A stretch of 64,000 bases of DNA from Chloroflexota bacterium (GTDB lineage: Bacteria > Chloroflexota > Limnocylindria > Limnocylindrales > CSP1-4). Of the stretch, positions 39,715 to 46,761 are shown one piece after another. The DNA is taken from positions 621 through 64,620 of the forward strand of contig PLOC01000111.1 in the NCBI GenBank assembly GCA_003141955.1, given 5' to 3'. Position 1 is the stretch's first letter; every line of letters starts with the position of its first letter. The position numbers were made by a program, and so were the translations under genes. The notes under the pieces were generated by a model. It did not search any database, was not told where the DNA came from, and saw only the letters and a program-made list of their open reading frames with translations.

Positions 39715-40113
39715 TTACTCCTCGTTGCGCCGGGTCGGCCCACCGTCGCTGCAGGTGTCGGGGTAGCCCTCCAGTCGAGCCAACCGGCGAGACAGCTGCA
39801 TCTCGAGCACGCGTAGCTCCGAGTTGCCCGCGTTCGAGACGCTGTACGCCTCGTCCGCCAGCACGACGAAGCTGTCTCCTGCCGCGCCGGCGCACTCCCT
39901 GGCCCCGACGACGGCCCGAGCCAGCCCCGACACGACGTAGAAGAGGCAGTCGACATCCGCGTCGGCACGGCCCGATTCGACCTCCCCCACCGGGAGCACG
40001 TTCATCCAGGCGGAGATGATCTCGCCCGGGCGCAGTGTGTCGACGGCCGGCCGGCCCGTGCGGCCGCCCTCGACCAGTGCCACGGCTTCCTGCGTCTCGA
40101 CTCGATATCGCAT
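39715..40113 (-). CDS. Cupin-domain protein
   Basis: MRYRVETQEAVALVEGG...LRPGEIISAWMNVLPVGEVESGRADADVDCLFYVVSGLARAVVGARECAGAAGDSFVV. Confidence 0.65.
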   Translation of the reverse strand: MRYRVETQEAVALVEGGRTGRPAVDTLRPGEIISAWMNVLPVGEVESGRADADVDCLFYVVSGLARAVVGARECAGAAGDSFVVLADEAYSVSNAGNSELRVLEMQLSRRLARLEGYPDTCSDGGPTRRNEE

Positions 40114-40466
40114 CGTCCTGCATCCAATCGATGCAGGCCAGGTCGTCGGACCGGCCGGCTCATGGCCGGCGGTCCGCGTCCGGCCGCCCGCGCCCACGAT
40201 GAATGCCGGCCGGGACGAGCGGCAGAGGCTTCGGTCACGAACCCGGAGCGACCCGGCCGGGCGCGCCGCGTTCGACCTTCGCTCTACCGGGCATGCGACC
40301 CCGACCCGCTCACGGTCGGAGCGTGGCAACGAGCGACCGTCTATCGAGCAGCAAATCGAGCGCTTCGAGGATGGAGCTTCGAAGAAGATAAGCCCCAGTG
40401 CGTAGATAAGCCGACTCCGGCATGGTGTGCTGACCAGTGGTCGCGTCGGGCACGAACTCTGTCGGC

Positions 40467-40502
40467 CCAGACGCTTGACAGTCTGGTTGTGTCGGACATA
40501 AT
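40467..40502 (+). promoter_or_regulatory. Sigma70-like promoter with palindromic operator for the toxin/antitoxin-like pair
   Basis: TTGACA (40475-40480) N16 CATAAT (40497-40502); perfect inverted repeat CCAGAC-N8-GTCTGG (40467-40472/40481-40486) spanning the -35. Confidence 0.7.
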
Positions 40503-40519
40503 CACTCGCGGGGGGAGCC

Positions 40520-40783
40520 GTGGATCGGCTGGGTATCCGCCCGTCCGCGCTAAGGCACGGGATCAGTGAAGAACGCATGCGCCATGTGGTCAGGACCTGC
40601 CCGATGCCGCTTGATCATCCAGACGGAAGCGGCCAGGTGATCTACCTCGGGCCGGACCAACGCGGGGTCCCGCTTGAAGTAGCCGGCTTCCAGGACGACA
40701 ACGGACACCTCACGATCATCCATGCGATGCGACTGCGCCCCAGCTACAAGTCGGCATACGAGGAGGTGATGAGATGGCTGTGA
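40520..40783 (+). CDS. Putative toxin of a two-gene TA-like module (uncharacterised family)
   Basis: MDRLGIRPSALRHGISEERMRHVVRTCPMPLDHPDGSGQVIYLGPDQRGVPLEVAGFQDDNGHLTIIHAMRLRPSYKSAYEEVMRWL; overlaps downstream RHH gene. Confidence 0.65.
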   Translation: MDRLGIRPSALRHGISEERMRHVVRTCPMPLDHPDGSGQVIYLGPDQRGVPLEVAGFQDDNGHLTIIHAMRLRPSYKSAYEEVMRWL

Positions 40784-41082
40784 GAACCAAGAACGGTCGG
40801 GTCGTCATTGACGCCGATCTGGATCGGATGGCGGTTGAGGCCGAGGCCGGCTATGACCTCTCGACCTGGAAGCGCCGGGCCGGTCGCCCCTCTCTGAGCG
40901 CGACGAACACGGGTGCTCACTCCCCTCGCATCACAACTCGAGTGCCTGAGGAACTCCGGGCCAGGGTCGCGTCTCGCGCGTCGTCAGAGGGCAAGAGCGT
41001 TAGCGCTGTGATGCGCAGCCTCCTCGAGGCCTACGCCGGAGAAGACCCCGTCGCTCGAAGGTCGCCCGGGCATCGCGGCTAG
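40774..41082 (+). CDS. Ribbon-helix-helix (CopG-like) antitoxin-like protein
   Basis: C-terminal RITTRVPEELRARVASRASSEGKSVSAVMRSLLEAYAG; overlaps upstream ORF. Confidence 0.8.
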   Translation: MAVRTKNGRVVIDADLDRMAVEAEAGYDLSTWKRRAGRPSLSATNTGAHSPRITTRVPEELRARVASRASSEGKSVSAVMRSLLEAYAGEDPVARRSPGHRG

Positions 41083-41104
41083 CGCCGCGTCGAATCGCCA
41101 AACG

Positions 41105-41407
41105 ATGCTCACCATCAGATCGGTCGAAACGCTGGACGACTACTGGCTTCGACTGACGTTGTCAGGCAGGACGACGATCGAGCGAGAGGTCAGAGATCTT
41201 CTGTGAGGCCCCGTCTTCGAGCGCCTGCGGACGAGCTACGCCGAGTTCCGACGGGCCCGCGTGCGGCATGGGACTGTCGAATGGCCCGGCGACCTGGACC
41301 TGGCCCCCGAGGCACTCATCTGGGACGGTCCGGTACCGCACGACTCGTCCCGGCGACCGCCCGCTCGACCCGTCCTCCACCACCCAACGGGGGAGCCGGT
41401 TCGCTGA
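41105..41407 (+). pseudogene. DUF2442-like gene with in-frame TGA
   Basis: MLTIRSVETLDDYWLRLTLSGRTTIEREVRDLL-TGA-GPVFERLRTSYAEFRRARVRHGTVEWPGDLDLAPEALIWDG; the TGA (41204-41206) sits where the family usually has W before GPVF. Confidence 0.7.
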
Positions 41408-41443
41408 GGCGGACGGCCTACGGGCCGGACCCTCCACTGCAAT

Positions 41444-42493
41444 CTACAGTGACTTATCAGCTTCGGCAGGTGGGAGAGTCGGCGGGGCCTTTCCCTCGGC
41501 CAGCCCGCCTCGGGTCCAGTACACCCGCTCGTCCGTGGCCCTTGCGCGCGCCTCGCGCGCGAGCTGGAGCTGGGCCCGACGGACCGGAGGCTGGAATCGC
41601 TCTTGGAGTTCCGCGGCGAGCGGCGAGGCCGGCGCGGCACTTGCGGATGATTCGCGTGGCGGCGGCACAGAGTATTCGTAGAGAGTTGGCACGGGCGCCG
41701 ACGCGGGACGGAATCGGTCGCTCGCGAGGCTAGCCAGCGCGAGGACATCGGCGGGCTCAAGCCGCTGCGGAGCCTTCCGGAGCGTCTTCACCAGCCCGCG
41801 CCCGTCCACGATGGACACTCCCTGAGCCGATGAGCCGAAGAAGGGCAGGTCGGCGCGATGGACGCACAGGATCGCGCGGACCTGCAGCCGTCTGCGTTCG
41901 AGGTCGTCGCCGAGGGCAACCGCGACGGCGAGGGCTTCTCGCTTCGCCTCTTCGACCGTCTGCGGCGTCCTGCAGGAGCCGCCGACATAGACCTCGCTCC
42001 CTCGAACCCGGAGCTTGCCCCGGAACGACTTCGTCTCCACGATCGCCACACCGGGCGGCCCGATGACGATGTGGTCGATGTTGGCCAAAGAGCCAGGGAC
42101 CCGGCGGTCGTGGAGGATGACGAAGCCTTCGATCTTGAGCTGCTCAAGGGCTCGAGCCGTCAACACTTCTCCATCGGCACCAATCGCCCAGGACCATGGG
42201 CCGTGCGGGGGCGCCACGGCCTCTACGATGACCGCCAGGCCGGCGACTGCGAGGAACATCGCAACGAGCGGGAGACCTGCCATCACGGCTGCCGCCGCGA
42301 ACACGGCGGTCGCGCCGCTGATCCCAAGGAGCCACGGTCGCCGCACGTCCAGGCGTTCGCATTGTTCTCGCATCAGGCGTTCGTGCCGGGCGCGGGCAGA
42401 CGCTCCCGCCGCCGACGCGTCATCTCCGAGTGGTCGTCCCTCGATCAATCTTGCGCATCTCCGTCGCCCGGAATGGCCTCGATCAAGATGCAC
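41444..42493 (-). CDS. Membrane-associated NERD (nuclease-related) domain protein
   Basis: Two adjacent TM segments then GEVLTARALEQLKIEGFVILHDRRVPGSLANIDHIVIGPPGVAIVETKSFRGKLRV with D...E-x-K intact. Confidence 0.85.
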   Translation of the reverse strand: MHLDRGHSGRRRCARLIEGRPLGDDASAAGASARARHERLMREQCERLDVRRPWLLGISGATAVFAAAAVMAGLPLVAMFLAVAGLAVIVEAVAPPHGPWSWAIGADGEVLTARALEQLKIEGFVILHDRRVPGSLANIDHIVIGPPGVAIVETKSFRGKLRVRGSEVYVGGSCRTPQTVEEAKREALAVAVALGDDLERRRLQVRAILCVHRADLPFFGSSAQGVSIVDGRGLVKTLRKAPQRLEPADVLALASLASDRFRPASAPVPTLYEYSVPPPRESSASAAPASPLAAELQERFQPPVRRAQLQLAREARARATDERVYWTRGGLAEGKAPPTLPPAEADKSL

Positions 42494-42611
42494 GGGCGCC
42501 TGCGGCGCGACAAGATAGCCGATGGTCCCGGCCGAGAACGATCCGTCCCAGCGGTGTGCGACACTGCTTTCCGGCCGCGGGACGTCACTTCGCGGCCGGG
42601 CAGGAGGGCGC

Positions 42612-44357
42612 GTGGAGCCGCACGGGAAGGCCGCTGAGCACGTAGTCGCCGAGCGACTGCGGGCCGCCCTCCCCTCCCCCGAGTTCCGCCTCTACCCGAA
42701 CGCCGAGTGGCTCGGTCCTATGCGCCCCGGCGGGCCGGCCCGCGACGGCGAGGCGGACCTCGTGGTCGTCCACGAGGAGCGCGGGATCCTCGTTCTGGAG
42801 GTGAAGTCGGGCACCCCGTCGCGCGACAGCCAGGGGCGCTGGTGGATCGGCGGGCACCAGCTCGACCGCGACCCCTTCACCCAGGCGCGCGACAGCAAGC
42901 ACCAGCTCGTCCGCAAGCTCGAGGCGCTGCCCGACTGGCCCCCGCGGACGCAGCCGCGAGCCGGTCACGCGATCGCCCTGCCCGACGTCGACCTGGCCAG
43001 CCTGCCGCGCGGCCACGTCCTGCTCGGCGCCGACGCCCCACGCGAGCTCGTCCTCGACGCCGAGGCTCTCGAGACGCCCGAGTCGATCCGCCGCTGGGTC
43101 GAGCGCGCCTGCGCCTACTGGCTCGGCGACGGGATGAGGGGCGCCCCGCTCGGAGCCCTCGGCGTCCGCCTCATCGACGAGATCCTCGCCCCGACCTGGT
43201 CGCTGCACCGCCTGGTCCGCGGCCGGATCGAGGACGATCGCGCCGAGCTGTTGGCCGCGAGCACCGAGCAGGAGCTGATCCTCAACCGCACCCGGCGGCT
43301 CCGCCGCCTGGAGGTCGTCGGACCCGCGGGCAGCGGGAAGTCGATGCTGGCCACCGCGAAGGCCCGCCGGCTGGCGCGCGAGGGCTATCGGACGCTCTTC
43401 GTCTGCTTCAACCAGCGCCTGGCGACGAGCCTCATCCGCGAGCTCGAGAATGCGCCCGCGCCGGCACCGGCCGCGCACGGCCCGACGCCGGCCGCACCTG
43501 GCCCGACGGGGCTCGACGTGACGACCTTCCACCGGCTCTGCGAGCGCCTCGGCACCCAGGCAGGAGTCCTCCCGGGCCGCCCCACGCCGATCCCGCAGGC
43601 CTGGTGGGATGAAACCCTGCCGGCCGCCCTCGACGCGGCGATCGACGCACTCCCGCGCGAGCGCTACGGGGCGATCATCATCGACGAGGGCCAGGACTTC
43701 GAGGCCCGCTGGTTTGAGCTGCTGGAGCACCTGCTCGCCGGCCCCGACGGCGTCTTCTGGGTCTTGCACGACCCCGGCCAGGCTCTCATCCGGACCGACG
43801 TCGTCGCCAGCCTCGGCCTGGAATGCCACGTGCTCTTCGAGAACCACCGCAACCCGGGCTCGATCGCGCAGCTGGCCGCCCGCTTCTACCACGGCGGCGA
43901 GGAGACGATCGCGCGCCCGACGGCCGAGCGGCGGTACACGGTCATCAGCGCCCAAGCCGGGGCCGCCACCCTTGACGCGCTGCGCAGGACCCTCCACCGC
44001 CTCGTCGAGGAGGAGCGGGTCGCGCCTTTCCGGATCGCCGTGCTCTCGGGAGGCTCGGCCGGCTCGAGCGAGGTCTGGCGCTATCGGCGGTTTGGCAACG
44101 CCCCCCTTGAGAACGCCGCCCTCTACGACGACGGCAGCTCGCGCGGTCTCGCGCCCGAGGACGTCCCCGACGAACCCGACGAGGTCCTGTTCGAGACGAT
44201 CCGCCGCTTCAAGGGCCTGGAGCGCGAGGTCGTCGTTCTCGTCGAGCTCCCGACCGACGGCGACCGCCTGGACGAGCTGCTCTACGTCGGGCTCACTCGC
44301 GCCACGACCGAACTCGTCGTCATCGCGCCGCCGGAGCTCGCGCGTCGGCTGGGGTGA
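42612..44357 (+). CDS. NERD-domain / UvrD-like (SF1) helicase fusion protein
   Basis: GTG start after GGCAGGAGGG; NERD DGEADLVVVHEERGILVLEVKSG; Walker A VGPAGSGKSM, Walker B YGAIIIDEGQDF, motif VI-like YVGLTRATTELVVI. Confidence 0.88.
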   Translation: MEPHGKAAEHVVAERLRAALPSPEFRLYPNAEWLGPMRPGGPARDGEADLVVVHEERGILVLEVKSGTPSRDSQGRWWIGGHQLDRDPFTQARDSKHQLVRKLEALPDWPPRTQPRAGHAIALPDVDLASLPRGHVLLGADAPRELVLDAEALETPESIRRWVERACAYWLGDGMRGAPLGALGVRLIDEILAPTWSLHRLVRGRIEDDRAELLAASTEQELILNRTRRLRRLEVVGPAGSGKSMLATAKARRLAREGYRTLFVCFNQRLATSLIRELENAPAPAPAAHGPTPAAPGPTGLDVTTFHRLCERLGTQAGVLPGRPTPIPQAWWDETLPAALDAAIDALPRERYGAIIIDEGQDFEARWFELLEHLLAGPDGVFWVLHDPGQALIRTDVVASLGLECHVLFENHRNPGSIAQLAARFYHGGEETIARPTAERRYTVISAQAGAATLDALRRTLHRLVEEERVAPFRIAVLSGGSAGSSEVWRYRRFGNAPLENAALYDDGSSRGLAPEDVPDEPDEVLFETIRRFKGLEREVVVLVELPTDGDRLDELLYVGLTRATTELVVIAPPELARRLG

Positions 44358-44415
44358 GGCGACGGCCTGGGACCATTCGCGGCGATAGATCGGACGTTTC
44401 CGGACTTGCACTACA

Positions 44416-44457
44416 TGTCCAAGGAATCTCTTGACTGGGGCCTACATTCCTTGGACA
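44416..44457 (+). promoter_or_regulatory. Perfect 12-bp inverted repeat (18-nt spacer) at abiE promoter, probable AbiEi operator
   Basis: TGTCCAAGGAAT-N18-ATTCCTTGGACA; contains TTGACT (44431-44436) as candidate -35; ends 8 nt before ATG 44466. Confidence 0.8.
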
Positions 44458-44465
44458 CTTGGTGC

Positions 44466-45302
44466 ATGGCGAACAAGAAGTACCTACAAGGCCGAGCGAC
44501 CGAGCTTGTCGCCCACTTTGCCGCTCTGACTCCGCCGGTATTCACCGTCTCGGAGGCAGCCGCATACCTTGGCCTCACGTCCCCTGCCGCGACGAGCATG
44601 CTCGGGGATCTCGTCTCCCGCGGCTGGATCGTCCGGCATCGAAGCGGCGTCTTTGAGATCGCTCCCCTGTGGGCCACCCCTGACGCCCCCTACCAACCCG
44701 ATCGCTTCGCTGCCCTTACCGAGTGGGTTCGTGAGCCGTATTACGTTGCCTTCCAGTCCGCCTGTGAGATCCGGGACTGGACTGAGCATCCCGTCCGAAA
44801 CAGGTTGTGGATTGCTGTCCCGCGGACCTACCGCTGGACTCCGACGACGGCTCGAGACCGGATCACGTTCGTCGAAATGGCGCCCAACCGCTTCACTTGG
44901 GGAATCACGAAGCATTGGGTGGGCGAACGAGCCGTGCCCATCAGCGACCCGGAGCGCACCATCCTCGACTGCCTGCACCTCCCTCGCCACGGCGGCGACA
45001 TCTCCGAGGTGGCGCGTGTCCTACGCCGGGCCTGGTCTGACCTCGACAATAGTCGACTCCTCGATCACGCCGATCTTCTGGGGATAGACGCCGTGCGCCG
45101 GCGCCTGGGATTCCTCATCGAAGTCCTGAACCTCCCGAACGGCGAGTCGGTTACCAGCGGCCTGCGCGAGCAGATGTCACACGCCCGTCGGTCGCCCGTT
45201 CTGCTCGACCCGGATCTCCCGGTGGATGGTCCGGTCGATCGCGCCTGGCGGGTCCGGGTCAACGTGGACAGGGTGGAGCTTGCGGAGGCAGGACAGACGT
45301 GA
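44466..45302 (+). CDS. abiEi: AbiEi-family type IV antitoxin / transcriptional repressor
   Basis: Winged HTH VSEAAAYLGLTSPAATSMLGDLVSRGWIVRHRSGVFEI; ISDPERTILDCLHLPRHGGDISEVARVL; start moved from 44406 to ATG 44466. Confidence 0.85.
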   Translation: MANKKYLQGRATELVAHFAALTPPVFTVSEAAAYLGLTSPAATSMLGDLVSRGWIVRHRSGVFEIAPLWATPDAPYQPDRFAALTEWVREPYYVAFQSACEIRDWTEHPVRNRLWIAVPRTYRWTPTTARDRITFVEMAPNRFTWGITKHWVGERAVPISDPERTILDCLHLPRHGGDISEVARVLRRAWSDLDNSRLLDHADLLGIDAVRRRLGFLIEVLNLPNGESVTSGLREQMSHARRSPVLLDPDLPVDGPVDRAWRVRVNVDRVELAEAGQT

Positions 45303-46300
45303 TCGGACGGCCCGAGATCCAGCGCCTGGCGCAGGCCGGTGGCGTGGATGAACGCACTCAGGAGCGCGACTATCTCCTCACCTGGATGCTGGCTGCTCAC
45401 TCTGCGGCCAACTACGGGCTCGTCTTCAAGGGCGGCACCTGCCTCCGGCAGTGCTACTTTCGCGGCTACCGCTATTCCGAGGATCTGGACTTCACGCTCC
45501 CGGCGGGTTCAAGCGCGCCGCCGCTCATCGAGATCATTGGGTCGTGGTGCGCCTGGGTCAGCGAGAACTCGGGCATCCGCGCGACAGCGTCGCCCGATGA
45601 TCAGAGCCCAGACCAGAAAGGCTGGCTCTCGTTCCGAGGGCCCCTTGGAGCCCAGCGAGACAAGGCGGTCAAGGTCGATGTCGCATTCGACGAGCACATC
45701 GAGGACAAGGTGGTGTCCCGCCCGCTGCTGTCCGACTACACCGACATCGCCGACCAAGAGCACCCGGTCATGGCCTACTCCCTGGTGGAGATGTGGGCTG
45801 AGAAGACCAGGTCGCTGCTACAACGGGCCGAGCCGCGTGACCTCTACGACCTGGCAATGCTGGCAGCTCACGACAAGGGTCTTCCGGCAAGAGCCCACGG
45901 CGTGTATGTCCGAAAGGCGGAGCTCAAGAAGCTCGACCCCAACGCACTCGCCGAGCGGCTCGACCGACGAAAACCGGTGCTTGCGAAACTGGCTGGCGAG
46001 GAAGGATTCGAACCTTCAATCCCCTGTTCCAGAGACAGGTGCCTTACCGTTAGGCCACTCGCCAGCGAGGTGCCAGAGTTTACCGGATTCCCGCCGCGGG
46101 CGAGCGCAGGTTTGTCCCGAACCTGGTCCGGCTCGCACCATCGGCCGGCTCGTTGGACCGCCGATGGCGGCGATCCCGAACATTTGTTCCACTACCGCGC
46201 CGGCCTGTGGTATAGTTGTTCAACGGCACCAGGAAGGTGCCGAAACCAAGCGGCACACGACACTCCCTCTCACTGGTTCTCGGCGAGAAAGGTTCGCTGA
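45299..46300 (+). CDS. abiEii: AbiEii/AbiGii-family nucleotidyltransferase toxin, C-terminus reads through a tRNA gene
   Basis: GLVFKGGTCLRQCYFRGYRYSEDLDFTL; VEMWAEKTRSLLQRAEPRDLYDLAML; GTGA overlap with abiEi; residues after LAKLA are translated antisense tRNA-Gln. Confidence 0.85.
   Translation: MIGRPEIQRLAQAGGVDERTQERDYLLTWMLAAHSAANYGLVFKGGTCLRQCYFRGYRYSEDLDFTLPAGSSAPPLIEIIGSWCAWVSENSGIRATASPDDQSPDQKGWLSFRGPLGAQRDKAVKVDVAFDEHIEDKVVSRPLLSDYTDIADQEHPVMAYSLVEMWAEKTRSLLQRAEPRDLYDLAMLAAHDKGLPARAHGVYVRKAELKKLDPNALAERLDRRKPVLAKLAGEEGFEPSIPCSRDRCLTVRPLASEVPEFTGFPPRASAGLSRTWSGSHHRPARWTADGGDPEHLFHYRAGLWYSCSTAPGRCRNQAAHDTPSHWFSARKVR
45990..46064 (-). tRNA. tRNA-Gln (CTG anticodon), CCA encoded
   Basis: Acceptor TGGCGAG/CTCGCCA, anticodon arm CCTGT-CTCTGGA-ACAGG, T-arm GAAGG-TTCGAAT-CCTTC, then G-CCA. 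Confidence 0.95.
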
Positions 46301-46324
46301 GGCCGCACGAGAAGGAGTTTTTCT

Positions 46325-46669
46325 TTGTACGGACAAGACAAGACCCTGAGCTGCGCAGACTGCAACCAGGAATTCGTGTTCACCGCGAGCGAGCAGGCGT
46401 TCTTCGCCGAGCGGCAGTTCAGCGAGCCGCGACGCTGCCCGTCGTGCCGCGCAGCCCGCAAGGCATCGCGCGGAGACACCGGCGGCAGTGGTTACTCGGG
46501 CGGCGGCCGCTCCGGCGGCGGCTATTCGAGCGGCCCGCGCGAAATGTTCAGCGCAACGTGCTCGAGTTGCGGCCGTGAGGCCCAGGTTCCGTTCCGCCCC
46601 AGCGGCGCGAAGCCGGTCTACTGCAGCGACTGCTTCAGCAGCCAGCGAGCCTCGAGCAACCGCTACTAA
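46325..46669 (+). CDS. CxxC zinc-ribbon protein (paralog B)
   Basis: TTG start; MYGQDKTLSCADCNQEFVFTASEQAFFAERQFSEPRRCPSCRAARKA...MFSATCSSCGREAQVPFRPSGAKPVYCSDCF. Confidence 0.9.
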   Translation: MYGQDKTLSCADCNQEFVFTASEQAFFAERQFSEPRRCPSCRAARKASRGDTGGSGYSGGGRSGGGYSSGPREMFSATCSSCGREAQVPFRPSGAKPVYCSDCFSSQRASSNRY

Positions 46670-46689
46670 CCACCCGTAACCCTAGCGCG

Positions 46690-46718
46690 AAGGAGCCCGA
46701 TACCCTCGGGCTCCTTTT
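46690..46718 (+). terminator. Rho-independent terminator of zinc-ribbon gene
   Basis: aaggagcccga-taccc-tcgggctccttttga: perfect 11-bp stem and T-run. Confidence 0.9.
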
Positions 46719-46761
46719 GATTCCGCTCGATCGACCGGCGCCGGCGGCTCGACCCGCCCCT

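Noticed and set aside
40360-40395. Apparent inverted similarity between plus 40360-40395 (cttcgaggatggagcttcgaagaag) and the minus strand at ~41190-41225
   Set aside because: Partial, gapped match of ~30 bp; reading frames do not correspond to the DUF2442-like protein. Could be chance; would need a dot-plot.
41204-41206. UGA recoded as Trp or Sec
   Set aside because: TGA terminates many intact genes in this window (e.g. the PspC-upstream gene by ATGA overlap) and no SECIS-like evidence was seen; nonsense mutation or error is simpler.
40400-46064. Integrative element bounded by tRNA-Gln att sites
   Set aside because: No integrase and no second copy of the tRNA 3' end spotted in the window, so boundaries cannot be claimed; kept only as a hypothesis in the AbiEii finding.
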